Positions 8,850 to 17,551 of a stretch of DNA of 58,228 nt are shown in pieces (the first letter of the stretch is position 1; each line of letters begins with the position of its first letter). The notes under the pieces are model-generated. The model worked only from the letters and a program-made list of their open reading frames with translations. It was not told where the DNA came from and did no database searches. The stretch lies in contig JAFEHU010000046.1 in assembly GCA_017848435.1 (NCBI GenBank), positions 1 to 58,228 of the forward strand, given 5' to 3'. Origin of the DNA: Burkholderiaceae bacterium. Lineage in GTDB: Bacteria > Pseudomonadota > Gammaproteobacteria > Burkholderiales > Burkholderiaceae_C. A program made the translations under genes and the position numbers.

Positions 8850-9989
8850 ATGCCCCACAACCTGCCTGCGCACGCGCTGCAACTCCGCTCCCTCATCCAG
8901 GCCAGCGGTGAGCTGGAAGTCTCGCTGGTGGAGGTGCCCGTTCCCACGCCGCGCGACAACGAGGTGCTGGTACAGGTCGAGGCGGCACCGCTCAACCCGT
9001 CTGACCAGGGTTTGCTGTTCGGCCCCGCCGACCTCAAAACCGCCCAGACCCGTGGCACGGCCGAGCGGCCCGTGCTCACCGCGCAGGTGCCACCCCAAGC
9101 GCTGGCCGGTATTGCCGGCCGCGTGGGCCAGTCGATGCCGGTGGGCAACGAAGGCGCCGGCACCGTGGTGGCCGCAGGCGCGTCACCGGCCGCACAGGCG
9201 CTGCTGGGCCAACGCGTGGCCGCCATTGGCGGCGCCATGTACAGTCAGTACCGTGCGGTGGCCGCCGACCAGTGCCTGCTGCTGCCCGAAGGCGCTACGG
9301 CGGCCCAGGGCGCCTCGTGCTTCATCAACCCGCTCACCGCGCTCGGCATGGTGGAAACCATGCGCCGCCAGGGCCACACCGCGCTGGCGCACACCGCAGC
9401 GGCCTCCAACCTGGGCCAAATGCTCAACCGCATCTGTTTGCAGGATGGCATTGGCCTGGTCAACATCGTGCGTTCGCCGCAGCAGGCCGAACTGCTGCGT
9501 GCGCAGGGCGCGGTGTTTGTTTGCGACGCCAGCGCCCCCACGTTTGCGGCCGACCTCACCGCCGCGCTGCAAGCCACCGGCGCCACCGTGGCCTTTGACG
9601 CCATTGGCGGCGGCACGCTGGCGGGGCAGATTTTGTCGTGCATGGAAGCCGCGCTGAGCCGCCAACTCACCGAATACAGCCGCTACGGCACATCCGTGCC
9701 CAAGCAGGTGTACATCTACGGCGGGCTGGACACCTCGCCCACCCTGGTCAACCGCAATTTCGGCATGACCTGGGGCATGGGCGGCTGGCTGCTGTTCCCC
9801 TACCTGCAGCAGATTGGCCCGGCTGCGGTGGCCGCGCTGAAAGCGCGCGTGGCGCGCGAGCTGACCACCACCTTCCAGAGCCACTACGCCGGCAGCATGG
9901 GGCTGGCCGAGGCGCTGCAACCCGACAGCGTTGCCCGCTATGCCAAACGGTCTACCGGCGCCAAGTTTTTGATCACGCCCAATTCCTGA
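8850..9989 (+). CDS. MDR superfamily (zinc-type alcohol dehydrogenase / quinone reductase-like) oxidoreductase
   Basis: A 379-aa medium-chain dehydrogenase/reductase. The GroES-like N-terminal half (VEVPVPTPRDNEVLVQVEAAPLNPSD...GNEGAGTVVAAG) is followed by a nucleotide-binding domain in which the Rossmann glycine motif is atypical (HTAAASNLGQMLN). The conserved NPSD and GNEGAG motifs fit the family, but no zinc-binding cysteine/histidine set is evident, as in quinone oxidoreductase-type members. A Shine-Dalgarno GGAG precedes ATG 8850. The substrate is unknown. creA starts 10 nt downstream. Confidence 0.83.
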   Translation: MPHNLPAHALQLRSLIQASGELEVSLVEVPVPTPRDNEVLVQVEAAPLNPSDQGLLFGPADLKTAQTRGTAERPVLTAQVPPQALAGIAGRVGQSMPVGNEGAGTVVAAGASPAAQALLGQRVAAIGGAMYSQYRAVAADQCLLLPEGATAAQGASCFINPLTALGMVETMRRQGHTALAHTAAASNLGQMLNRICLQDGIGLVNIVRSPQQAELLRAQGAVFVCDASAPTFAADLTAALQATGATVAFDAIGGGTLAGQILSCMEAALSRQLTEYSRYGTSVPKQVYIYGGLDTSPTLVNRNFGMTWGMGGWLLFPYLQQIGPAAVAALKARVARELTTTFQSHYAGSMGLAEALQPDSVARYAKRSTGAKFLITPNS

Positions 9990-9999
9990 AAGAACTGCC

Positions 10000-10467
10000 A
10001 TGAAAAAACTGTTTGTGCTCGCTGCCGCACTGACCCTCTCGCTCGCCGCCCACGCCGAAACCGTGGGCGAAGTCAGCACCACCTTCAAGCTGCTCAGCCC
10101 CAACGACAAGATCGTGGTCGATGTGTTTGACGACCCCGACGTGGCCGGCGTGGCCTGCTATTTGTCGCACGCGCAGACCGGCGGCTACAAGGGCGCGCTG
10201 GGCCTGGCCGAAGACACCTCCGACGCGGCCGTGGCCTGCCGCCAGGTCGGCACCATCAGCTTCAAAGGCAAGATTCCGGTGCAGGAAGAAGTCTTCAACG
10301 CCCGCTCGTCTTTCCTGTTCAAACGCGTGCGCGTCGTCCGCATGGTGGACGCCAAACGCAACACGCTGGTCTACCTGGTGTACTCCGACAAGATCATCGA
10401 AGGCAGCCCGAAGAACAGCGTGACGGCGGTGCCGGTGCCGGCGGGGTTGGTGATACCGGTGAAGTGA
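10000..10467 (+). CDS. creA: CreA family protein
   Basis: A 155-aa exported protein: signal peptide MKKLFVLAAALTLSLAAHA, then GEVSTTFKLLSPNDKIVVDVFDDPDVAGVACYLS, the CreA signature, and two conserved cysteines (VACYLS and VACRQVG). It ends with the usual SPKNSVTAVPV. The family is widespread in proteobacteria with no established biochemical role despite its position in the creABCD operon of E. coli. No creB/C/D neighbours are present here. It follows the MDR gene by 10 nt. Confidence 0.88.
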   Translation: MKKLFVLAAALTLSLAAHAETVGEVSTTFKLLSPNDKIVVDVFDDPDVAGVACYLSHAQTGGYKGALGLAEDTSDAAVACRQVGTISFKGKIPVQEEVFNARSSFLFKRVRVVRMVDAKRNTLVYLVYSDKIIEGSPKNSVTAVPVPAGLVIPVK

Positions 10468-10475
10468 GGTTCCAT

Positions 10476-10943
10476 TCAGCGGGCTGACAAGCGGGCATAC
10501 AGCCAGCCTGCGAGCACCGCGCCTGCAGCCATCGCCAGCAGCCCGGGCAGACCACGGGTGGCGTCGATGAACACGGGCATGGGCGCGACAGCGTCGACCG
10601 CCCGCACCGCCGCCACCATCCCCACCCCGGCCGCCAGGCCCAGCAGGGCGCTGCGTGCGGCGGGCCACCAGCGGGCCAGGCCGCTGGCCACCGGCAGCGC
10701 AATCACCCAGCCCGCCGCCAGAATGCCGCCGTAGAGGGGCGCAAAGCCGATCAGGTCCTGCCCGATCACACGCCACCAATCGGTGGCCGGGATGTTCACA
10801 CCCACATCCACCAGCGCCTGCAGGTTCCAATGCGTCTGCACCACCGAGCCCCAGGCGGCCGCCAGCACCCAGGCCAGCAACAACACCCCTGCGCGTCGGG
10901 TCCAGCGGGGCGTTGGGGCATCATGACCAGCATCGGCTTTCAT
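10476..10943 (-). CDS. Small integral membrane protein, unknown function
   Basis: About 155 aa with four predicted transmembrane stretches (AGVLLLAWVLAAAWGSV; APLYGGILAAGWVIALPVAS; ALLGLAAGVGMVAAVRAV; GLPGLLAMAAGAVLAGWLYARL). No family is recognised with confidence. The frame is open to 11000, and starts at ATG 10943, 10949 or 10952 are possible; 10943 leaves room for the divergent sugar dehydrogenase start at 10954. It is convergent with creA, with 8 nt between stops. Confidence 0.68.
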   Translation of the reverse strand: MKADAGHDAPTPRWTRRAGVLLLAWVLAAAWGSVVQTHWNLQALVDVGVNIPATDWWRVIGQDLIGFAPLYGGILAAGWVIALPVASGLARWWPAARSALLGLAAGVGMVAAVRAVDAVAPMPVFIDATRGLPGLLAMAAGAVLAGWLYARLSAR

Positions 10944-10953
10944 CCGCATCATT

Positions 10954-12072
10954 ATGAAATACCTGCTTGCTTTGCTCCTCGCCGCGCTGGCCATGGCCAT
11001 GTCGACCCAGACAGCGGCCCAGACCGTGGCCTACCGCGTCGAGACCGTGGCCACCGGCCTGGTGCACCCATGGTCGCTGGCGTTTCTACCCGGTGGCGGC
11101 CTGCTGGTGACGGAGCGCCCTGGTCGGCTGCGGCTGATCGAGTCCGGGGCCGATGGCCGCTTAAAGCTGCGCGCCGAACCCGTGGCCGGGGTGCCGCCGG
11201 TGCTGGCGGTGGGTCAGGCCGGTCTGTTCGACGTCTTGCTGGACCCCGACTTCGCCACCAACCAGCGGCTGATGCTCTCGTTCGCCCACGGCACACGCGA
11301 GGCCAACCACCTCCGCGTGGTGAGCGCCCGGTTCGATGGACAACGGTTGCAAGACCTGCGGCCTGTTTTCACCTCGAAGCCCGCCAAATCCGACACCCAG
11401 CACTTCGGTGGCCGCATGGCCTGGCTGCCCGACCGCAGCCTGCTGTTTGGCATGGGCGACGGCAACCTGGAGCGCACCGATGCGCAGCGCCTGCACACCC
11501 ACCTGGGCAAGTTCCTGCGCATCCAGCGCGACGGCAGCGTGCCCGCTGACAACCCGTTGGTGCGCCGGGATGGCGCGCTGCCCGAGATCTACAGCACCGG
11601 CCACCGCAACCCGCAGGGCGTGGTGGTGGTGAACGGTGTGCCCTATGCGCACGAACACGGCTCGCGTGGCGGTGACGAACTCAACCGGCTCGCGCCCGGC
11701 GCCAACTTCGGCTGGCCCATCACCACCGGTGGCGTGGACTACACCTATGCCCGCATCAGCCCCTACCGCAGCCTCCCAGGCGTCACCCCGCCGCTTGCGG
11801 AATGGACCCCCTCCATCGCGCCGGCCGGGCTGGCGTGGTACGACGGCGCGCTGTTCCCTGCCTGGCGCGGCAGCCTGCTGGTGGCCGCGCTGGCCGAAAA
11901 AAGCGTGCGCCGGGTACCGATGACGAACGGCATGCCTGGCCCACAAGAAGTGTTGTTCCAGGAACTGGGTGAACGCCTGCGCGACGTGCGGGTGGGGCCG
12001 GATGGCGCGGTCTATTTGCTGACAGACAGCCCGCAAGGGCGGGTGTTGCGGGTGGTGCCGGCGGGGTCTTGA
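10954..12072 (+). CDS. PQQ-dependent soluble aldose sugar dehydrogenase (GDH-B / YliI type)
   Basis: A periplasmic beta-propeller oxidoreductase of the glucose/sorbosone dehydrogenase family, 372 aa. A signal peptide (MKYLLALLLAALAMAMSTQTAAQ) precedes TVATGLVHPWSLAFLPGGGLLVTERPGRL, the family N-terminus. The later HFGGRMAWLPD, GMGDGN, YSTGHRNPQG, HEHGSRGGDELN and NFGWP motifs match the PQQ- and calcium-binding blades. The product donates electrons to the respiratory chain. No PQQ synthesis genes are nearby. Confidence 0.9.
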   Translation: MKYLLALLLAALAMAMSTQTAAQTVAYRVETVATGLVHPWSLAFLPGGGLLVTERPGRLRLIESGADGRLKLRAEPVAGVPPVLAVGQAGLFDVLLDPDFATNQRLMLSFAHGTREANHLRVVSARFDGQRLQDLRPVFTSKPAKSDTQHFGGRMAWLPDRSLLFGMGDGNLERTDAQRLHTHLGKFLRIQRDGSVPADNPLVRRDGALPEIYSTGHRNPQGVVVVNGVPYAHEHGSRGGDELNRLAPGANFGWPITTGGVDYTYARISPYRSLPGVTPPLAEWTPSIAPAGLAWYDGALFPAWRGSLLVAALAEKSVRRVPMTNGMPGPQEVLFQELGERLRDVRVGPDGAVYLLTDSPQGRVLRVVPAGS

Positions 12073-12320
12073 GCGGTTGATGTTTCGCTGATCCTCGGTG
12101 GTGGACACACCTGAGCGACCGGTGTTGTGCCGGGTGAACCGGTGTTTTCGATCCGGTCCGAAAACGTTGCTGTGCAAACAAGCCATTAAGGATAGGAAAG
12201 CGAAATTGAATGGCGAGAATAGATTCAATATAGACGTTTTTGCCACTCGTACATACCGCCAGCACGACCTAGACTGCCGTCTCCCCAGTGCATTCACGCC
12301 CACAACCAGAGGACCACGCC
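12073..12320. other. Non-coding gap between sugar dehydrogenase and monooxygenase-like gene
   Basis: About 250 bp. The second half (12180-12260) is distinctly AT-richer and probably holds the promoter of the downstream gene; no convincing hexamer pair or repeat was identified. AGAGGA at 12308-12313 is the ribosome-binding site for ATG 12321. Confidence 0.4.
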
Positions 12321-12623
12321 ATGACCAAATTCGCCCTATTCGTCCGTCTCGAAGCCAAACCAGGCCAGGAGGCCGCCGTTGCCAACTTTTTGGCCAGCGC
12401 GCTGCCGCTCGCCAACGCCGAGTCGGGCACGACCGCTTGGTTTGCATTGAAGTTCGGCCCCTCAACTTTTGGCGTCTTCGATGCGTTTGCCGACGAAGCG
12501 GGTCGCCAGGCACACCTGAATGGCCAGATCGCAGCGGCGTTGATGGCCAACGCTGCGGCGTTGTTCAGTACGCCGCCGGTCATTGAGAAGATCGACCTGC
12601 TGGCGGCGAAGTTGCCCGGCTGA
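12321..12623 (+). CDS. Antibiotic biosynthesis monooxygenase (ABM)-fold protein
   Basis: A 100-aa dimeric alpha+beta barrel type protein starting MTKFALFVRLEAKPGQEAAVANFLASALPLA. The pattern V-x-L-x-A-K-P-G-x-E at the start and the central W-x-x-x-x-x-G-P-S-T-F-G-V-F-D-x-F block are typical of YgiN/ABM proteins. These are quinol monooxygenases or stress proteins, and the substrate cannot be told. The frame extends to 12288, but ATG 12321 has the good SD and family-matching start. Confidence 0.82.
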   Translation: MTKFALFVRLEAKPGQEAAVANFLASALPLANAESGTTAWFALKFGPSTFGVFDAFADEAGRQAHLNGQIAAALMANAAALFSTPPVIEKIDLLAAKLPG

Positions 12624-12721
12624 AGATCACATTCGGTCCAGGCGGTTGAACGCCTTCTGGAGGGGTGTTGTCGCTTGGGCAGTGCGGCCAAACAAACCAC
12701 CTGAGCCCACCAGTCACTTTG

Positions 12722-13636
12722 TTACGCCCTCTCAGGTGGTGCCTCGTCCTCTTTCAACGCGTTGGCGATGGCATCGAACACCAGCCGCACCCGCTTGGGC
12801 ACGGGACCTCGCTGGGGTCGGTACACATAGACATCCCATGGCGGGGGCGAATCTGCCGCCAGGACCTGCACCAGGCGTTTCGCCTGGGCATGGGGCTGGG
12901 CAAGGTAGTCTGGCAGCTGTCCAAAGGCCACGCCCGACATCACCGCATCGCATTCGGCCTCCGGGTCGTCGGTCACGAATGCAAATGGCTCGGGCAACAC
13001 CCGGCGCTCTTTGCTGAAGAACCAGTGCCATGGCCGGCCCGTGCTGTGGTCGATCAGCCCGGTCGTGGGCAGCGCCGACAGGTCGGCAACACGCTCTGGG
13101 GTGCCATGGCGCTTGATCAGTGCCCGGCTGCCATAGACCCCGAAGCCCACCGAACCGACCCTGCGCACCACAAACCGGTTGTCCTTGAACAGGCCCATGC
13201 GCACGCCTACATCGATCTGCCCATCGACCACATCGGCCAGTTCATCGGACAGCCGGATGTCGATCAAGATGCCGGGATGAAGGCGTGCCACTTCGTTGAG
13301 CGCAGGAAGCACCCGCAGCCGGCCGAGGCTGCGCGGGGCTGTGACCCGCACCCGGCCCACCAGCTCTGACGCAGCTTGGGGTGACGCCGGGGCAAGCACG
13401 GCGTCCATCTGCGCCAGGCAGGCCCGTACCCGGGGTGCCAGTTCGGCACCGAAGTCTGTGATGTGCACGCTGCGGGTGGTGCGGTGAAACAGCAATTCGC
13501 CGTAGTGGGCCTCAAGCTCCTGGACGGCGCGTGTCACCCCCTGGGGCGACATGCCCAAACGCGCTGCAGCGTCGCGGAAGCTGTCGGCCTCTGCCGCCAC
13601 GCAAAAGATCCGCAGTCGGTCTTGGGAATGCAGCAT
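12722..13636 (-). CDS. LysR family transcriptional regulator
   Basis: A 304-aa LTTR: winged helix at residues 6-65 (LRIFCVAAEADSFRDAAARLGMSPQGVTRAVQELE), then a LysR substrate-binding domain (VGRVRVTAPRSLGR...). It is divergent from the exported HbpS/GlcG-like gene at 13756 across a 119-bp AT-richer gap, the usual layout of an LTTR and its target, so it probably controls that gene. The gap holds a short palindrome around AGAATTCT (13667-13674). Confidence 0.92.
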   Translation of the reverse strand: MLHSQDRLRIFCVAAEADSFRDAAARLGMSPQGVTRAVQELEAHYGELLFHRTTRSVHITDFGAELAPRVRACLAQMDAVLAPASPQAASELVGRVRVTAPRSLGRLRVLPALNEVARLHPGILIDIRLSDELADVVDGQIDVGVRMGLFKDNRFVVRRVGSVGFGVYGSRALIKRHGTPERVADLSALPTTGLIDHSTGRPWHWFFSKERRVLPEPFAFVTDDPEAECDAVMSGVAFGQLPDYLAQPHAQAKRLVQVLAADSPPPWDVYVYRPQRGPVPKRVRLVFDAIANALKEDEAPPERA

Positions 13637-13755
13637 ATGGGCAATGTCCTTTGAGTTCCAAGTTTGAGAATTCTAAATTCAACTCTATTCCATATACACG
13701 ATCAATGTGGGCTGCCAAACTTCGCGCCATAGCAATCAAACCCAAAGGAAGTTCC

Positions 13756-14529
13756 ATGTCAGTACGCACGCTCAAACTCGCCATTCCCGTCGCCGTCACC
13801 ACACTGGTGCTGTCTGCCAGCCTGACGGCGCATGCCGCCAAGCCTGTTGCGCCCACCGAATGCGCCGCTTTGCCCACCCACACCCAACTGCGTGACGCGC
13901 TGGTGGCCGCACGCAAAGCCGACAACGCCGGCTTCAACCTGGACATGTGGGGCGCTGTGGTGGCCCGCAGCGGCACCGTGTGCGCTGTGGCATTCACCGG
14001 TAAGGGCCTGGGTGACCAATGGCCAGGCAGCCGGGCCATCTCGGCGCAGAAGGCCTACACCGCGAATGCCTTCAGCCTGCCTGGACTGGCCTTAGCCACC
14101 GCCAACCTGTACAGCGCCGTCCAACCCGGCGGCAGCCTGTTCGGCTTGCAGGAGAGCAACCCGGTCAACCCCGCCGTGGCGCTGCAAGGCCCTGTGGCGG
14201 CCTGGGGCCAGCCCAATGACCCACTTGTCGGTCAGCGCATGGGGGGTGTCAATGTGTTCGGTGGCGGTCTGGCCTTGTACGGCGAACAGGGCGCATTGTT
14301 GGGTGCGGTGGGCGTGTCGGGCGACAGTTCGTGTGCCGACCACGCCATCGCGTGGCGCACCCGCAACCATCTCAAACTGGACTACGTGCCCAGCGGTGTG
14401 GGCCCTGGCGGTGTTGACCAGATCGCGTACCAAGGGGACTGGAAGCAGCCGCATTGCATCAAGGCGGAACTCGAAGACGCCGTGGTTCGAGGCCTGCCAG
14501 CCACGCGGGCCAAGCCGGTGGGGCGTTGA
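13756..14529 (+). CDS. Exported HbpS/GlcG-family haem- or cofactor-binding protein
   Basis: A 257-aa protein with a signal peptide (VTTLVLSASLTAHA), then the GlcG/HbpS-like domain: A-L-V-A-A-R-K-A-D-N-A-G-F-N, WGAVVARSG, SRAISAQKAYTANAF, N-V-F-G-G-G-L-A-L-Y and GAVGVSGDSSCADHAIAW. The family includes haem-degrading/binding and diol-utilisation accessory proteins. A strong SD AAAGGAAG precedes ATG 13756; the frame extends upstream to 13531 only as an overlap with the lysR 5' end. It is probably controlled by the divergent LysR protein. Confidence 0.85.
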   Translation: MSVRTLKLAIPVAVTTLVLSASLTAHAAKPVAPTECAALPTHTQLRDALVAARKADNAGFNLDMWGAVVARSGTVCAVAFTGKGLGDQWPGSRAISAQKAYTANAFSLPGLALATANLYSAVQPGGSLFGLQESNPVNPAVALQGPVAAWGQPNDPLVGQRMGGVNVFGGGLALYGEQGALLGAVGVSGDSSCADHAIAWRTRNHLKLDYVPSGVGPGGVDQIAYQGDWKQPHCIKAELEDAVVRGLPATRAKPVGR

Positions 14530-14539
14530 GAAAAGGGCA

Positions 14540-14565
14540 CTGGCCAGCCGATAGGCTGGTACCAG
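14540..14565. terminator. Hairpin between convergent genes
   Basis: CTGG-CCAGCC-GATA-GGCTGG-TA-CCAG: a ten-pair stem with a 2-nt bulge, 10 nt after the HbpS-like stop codon. No U-tract follows on either strand, so it is at best a weak or Rho-assisted terminator. Confidence 0.35.
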
Positions 14566-14663
14566 GGTTAGCGGCTGTCGATGTTCAGGCACTGGACTGT
14601 GAATCACCCAGTTCAGCCTGCACCAGACATCCGCCACCGCCCATCAATGGCAGCTACCGGCCG

Positions 14664-15089
14664 TTATCCGCGTCCCGCCCGCCAATGCTCCGTCTTCAAG
14701 CATGCGTTCTCCACCACCAGCAAGCCCGCTGCCTCGGCCTTCGCGGTGGCTTCGGCATGTGCAACCCCCATCTGCATCCACACCGCCGGCGCGCCAATCG
14801 CCATCGCTTCGTCCACGATGGGCGGCACGTCTTCGCTGTTGCGAAAGATGTTCACCAGGTCGATGTGTTCGTGCTGCGCTGCTTCGGTGAGTGACGCATA
14901 GGCTTTCTCACCCAGCACGCTGCCGCCCTGGCTGCTCACCAGCGGGTTGATGGGGATGATGCGGTAGCCCAGGCTTTGCATGACCTTGGACACGCCAAAA
15001 CTCTCGCGGTACGGCTTGGGGCTGAGGCCCACCACGGCGATGGTTTTGCTGGTCTTCAGCAGGTGGCGGATGGTCTCCTGCCGGTTCAT
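14664..15089 (-). CDS. CoA-binding domain protein (YccU-like), copy 1
   Basis: A 141-aa Rossmann-type protein: IRHLLKTSKTIAVVGLSPKPYRESFGVSKVMQSLGYRIIPINPL followed by LGEKAYASLTEA and VDIFR-like (DLVNIFRNSEDV), then E-A-M-A-I-G-A-P-A-V-W-M-Q-M-G-V. This is the CoA-binding domain related to succinyl-CoA synthetase alpha. Its role is unknown. It overlaps the end of metY by 4 nt (15086-15089), so the two are translationally coupled. A related gene (16398-16874) lies on the other side of metY. Confidence 0.88.
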   Translation of the reverse strand: MNRQETIRHLLKTSKTIAVVGLSPKPYRESFGVSKVMQSLGYRIIPINPLVSSQGGSVLGEKAYASLTEAAQHEHIDLVNIFRNSEDVPPIVDEAMAIGAPAVWMQMGVAHAEATAKAEAAGLLVVENACLKTEHWRAGRG

Positions 15090-16396
15090 GCCACCGCCTT
15101 GTTCAAAGCCTGGTCAATGTCCCAGAGGATGTCTTCCACGTCCTCAATGCCCACGCTGAGGCGCACCATGTCGGCACTCACGCCGGCTTTGGCCAGTTCG
15201 GCTTCGCTCAACTGGCGGTGGGTGGTGGAGGCGGGGTGGATCACCAGCGTTTTGGCGTCGCCGATGTTGGCGAGGTGGCTCAAAAATTCACAGGCGTCGA
15301 TGAAACGTTCGCCGGCCTTCGCCGGGTCGGTGGCTTTGATGCCAAAGGTCAAAATGCCCGAACCCATCGGCCCGCCGTCGAGCGAGCGGAACTGCTTTTG
15401 CGCCAGCGCAAAGTACGGCGACTCGGGCAGGCCGGGGTAGTTGACCCAGGCCACCTGCGGGTGCTGCTGCAGGTGCCGCGCCACCGCCAGCGCGTTGCGG
15501 CTGTGGGCCTGCATGCGCAGGTGCAGGGTTTCAATGCCTTGCAGAATCAGCCACGCGCTCATCGGCGCCAGCGTGGCGCCAAAGCTGCGGTTCACCTCCA
15601 TCCGCGCCTTCATGGTGTAGCCAAAGTCGCCAAAGGTCTCGTAGAACTTCACGCCGTGGTAGGCGGCCGAAGGCTCGGTGAGTTCGGGAAAGTTGCCGTT
15701 GGCCCAGTTGAATTTGCCAGACTCGACGATCACGCCGGCCATGGTGGTGCCGTGGCCGCCCAGGTACTTGGTGGCGCTGTGCACCACGATGTCGGCGCCA
15801 AAGGCAAAGGGGTTGCACACGTAGGGGCTGGCCACGGTGTTGTCGATCACCAGCGGCAGGCCGTGGTCGTGCGCCACCTTGGCCACGGCTTCAATGTCGA
15901 GCACGTTGACCAGCGGATTGCCAATGGTCTCGCCGTAGAGCGCGCGGGTGTTGGGGCGAATCGCGCGGCGGAAATTCTCGGTGTCGGCGGGGTCGACAAA
16001 GGTGGTCTCTATGCCCAGGCGCGCAAAGCCCACGCCGAGCTGGCCCACCGTGCCGCCGTACAGGGTGCTGGCCGCGACGATGTGGTCGCCGGTTTTCAAG
16101 ATCGCCAGCAGCGCCGTCATCTGCGCGGCCATGCCGGTGCTGCAGGCCAGTGCGGCGCGGCCGCCTTCGAGCGCCGCCACCCGCTCTTCCAGCACCGCCA
16201 CCGTGGGGTTGCTGATGCGGCTGTAGACATTGCCAAAGGTCTGCAGGTTGAACAGGCTGGCCGCGTGCTCGGCCGAGTCGAACACGAAGCTGGTGGTCTG
16301 GTGGATGGGTGTGGCGCGCGCGCCGGTCACCGGGTCGGGCACGGCGCCGGCGTGGATGGCGCGGGTGCCGAAGCCGTAGTTGCGGTCTTGGGTCAT
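15086..16396 (-). CDS. metY: O-acetylhomoserine sulfhydrylase (PLP-dependent)
   Basis: Forms homocysteine from O-acetylhomoserine and sulfide. The 436-aa protein has the Cys/Met metabolism PLP fold: NVYSRISNPTVAVLEERVAALEGG, CSTGMAAQMTALLAIL, SATKYLGGHGT with the PLP-binding lysine, and the insert around FNFAN-type residues (KFNWANGNFPELTEPS) typical of MetY rather than MetZ or MetB. Length is normal. It is in an operon between two CoA-binding-domain genes (1-nt gap upstream, 4-nt overlap downstream). Confidence 0.93.
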   Translation of the reverse strand: MTQDRNYGFGTRAIHAGAVPDPVTGARATPIHQTTSFVFDSAEHAASLFNLQTFGNVYSRISNPTVAVLEERVAALEGGRAALACSTGMAAQMTALLAILKTGDHIVAASTLYGGTVGQLGVGFARLGIETTFVDPADTENFRRAIRPNTRALYGETIGNPLVNVLDIEAVAKVAHDHGLPLVIDNTVASPYVCNPFAFGADIVVHSATKYLGGHGTTMAGVIVESGKFNWANGNFPELTEPSAAYHGVKFYETFGDFGYTMKARMEVNRSFGATLAPMSAWLILQGIETLHLRMQAHSRNALAVARHLQQHPQVAWVNYPGLPESPYFALAQKQFRSLDGGPMGSGILTFGIKATDPAKAGERFIDACEFLSHLANIGDAKTLVIHPASTTHRQLSEAELAKAGVSADMVRLSVGIEDVEDILWDIDQALNKAVA

Positions 16397-16397
16397 G

Positions 16398-16874
16398 TCA
16401 GTACGGCAGTTGTTGTGGGCGCTTCGACGAAATCACTTTGGTGTTCACGCCAAACCACCCCAAGCCGCCGTACAACCGCGCATGCTCAATCTTCACGCAG
16501 CGGTCCAGCACCACGTCCAGCCCGGCGGCCTGGGCTTTTGCTGCGGCTGCGGTGTTGATAACGCCGATCTGCTGCCACAGGCACTTGGCGCCAATGGCAA
16601 TCGCCTCGTCGGCAATCGGGCCAATGTCTTCGGTTTTGCGAAAGCAGTCCACCATGTCGATGGCCACATGCTGCGCCGCCTCGGTCACGCTGGCGTAGCA
16701 GCGTTCGCCCAGAATCTCGCTCGCCCCCGGGTTGATGGGCACGATGCGGTAGCCGTGCGCCTGCATGTACTTGGCGGCAAAAAAACTGGGCCGGTGCCAT
16801 TGTGGCGACAGGCCCACCACCGCAATGGTTTTACAGGCGCCGAGGATGCGGCGCAGGTCGCTGATGTTGCTCAT
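16398..16874 (-). CDS. CoA-binding domain protein, copy 2
   Basis: 158 aa, paralogue of the 14664-15089 product: LRRILGACKTIAVVGLSPQWHRPSFFAAKYMQAHGYRIVPINPG, LGERCYASVTEAAQHVAIDMVDCFRKTED, IADEAIAIGAKCLWQQIGV. The C-terminus is longer (ending GVNTKVISSKRPQQLPY). It is the first gene of the three-gene operon; metY follows after 1 nt. The two copies are diverged, so the duplication is old or they have different partners. Confidence 0.88.
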   Translation of the reverse strand: MSNISDLRRILGACKTIAVVGLSPQWHRPSFFAAKYMQAHGYRIVPINPGASEILGERCYASVTEAAQHVAIDMVDCFRKTEDIGPIADEAIAIGAKCLWQQIGVINTAAAAKAQAAGLDVVLDRCVKIEHARLYGGLGWFGVNTKVISSKRPQQLPY

Positions 16875-16916
16875 GGGTGCAGTTTACGCACCTTGGCCTG
16901 CACAGATCGAAGCTGA

Positions 16917-16938
16917 TATTGCTACAATTGAAGCAATA
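16917..16938. promoter_or_regulatory. Inverted repeat overlapping a -10-like hexamer upstream of the HTH-MNT gene
   Basis: TATTGCT (16917-16923), 8-nt spacer, AGCAATA (16932-16938): perfect 7-bp arms, ending 10 nt before ATG 16949. TACAAT at 16923-16928 fits a -10 box. The first gene product has an N-terminal winged helix, so autorepression at this site is likely (inference). Confidence 0.55.
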
Positions 16939-16948
16939 AAGGCTACAC

Positions 16949-17551
16949 ATGCTGACCGATCTCCTGTTTGGAAGCTACCGCAAAAAGGTGCTGAGCGCCC
17001 TGCTGCTCCACCCAAATATGGACTACCACGTCCGCGAGCTGGCGCGGCAAACAGGCACGTCCGCAGGCACTTTGCACAAGGAGCTGGCGCGCCTGGCGCA
17101 GGCCGGTTTGCTGTTGCGCAAGGCGCAGGGCAACCAGGTGCGCTACCAGGCCAACCAGCAATGCCCTGTGTTTCCGGAGTTGGCCGGGCTGTTGCGCAAG
17201 ACCACGGGCGCCGCCGAAATACTGGCCAATGCGCTCGCACCGCTTGCGCCCCCCCTGGCGCTGATTTTTGGCTCGGTGGCGGGTGGTACCGAAACCGCTG
17301 GCAGCGACGTGGACGTACTGGTGATTGGCGATCTGGGTTTTGCCGAGGTGGTGCACGCCATCCACCCCGCACAAGCGGAACTGGGCCGTGAGATCAACCC
17401 GGTGGTCTACAGTGCTGAGGAATTCAGCCGCCGTGTGGCGAACAGCGACGCCTTCGTGCACAACCTGCTGGCGAGCCCCAAGATTTTCCTGATGGGAACG
17501 GAAGATGACCTTAGCCAACTTGCTGGCCATTCAAAGGCTGCTGGCATTTAG
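16949..17551 (+). CDS. HTH plus nucleotidyltransferase (MNT-type) protein, probable antitoxin
   Basis: 200 aa. Residues 1-75 form an ArsR/MarR-like winged helix (YHVRELARQTGTSAGTLHKELARLAQAGLLLRKAQGNQVRY). Residues 95-190 form a minimal nucleotidyltransferase with the active-site pattern G-S-x10-D-x-D (GSVAGGTETAGSDVD). In HEPN/MNT modules the MNT protein neutralises the HEPN RNase by adenylylation. The gene overlaps the HEPN-like gene by 47 nt. The added DNA-binding domain suggests it also represses the operon through the inverted repeat at 16917-16938. Confidence 0.85.
   Translation: MLTDLLFGSYRKKVLSALLLHPNMDYHVRELARQTGTSAGTLHKELARLAQAGLLLRKAQGNQVRYQANQQCPVFPELAGLLRKTTGAAEILANALAPLAPPLALIFGSVAGGTETAGSDVDVLVIGDLGFAEVVHAIHPAQAELGREINPVVYSAEEFSRRVANSDAFVHNLLASPKIFLMGTEDDLSQLAGHSKAAGI

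Noticed and set aside
15218-16558. 446-codon frame opposite metY
   Set aside because: Shadow of metY; no recognisable domain and biased composition.
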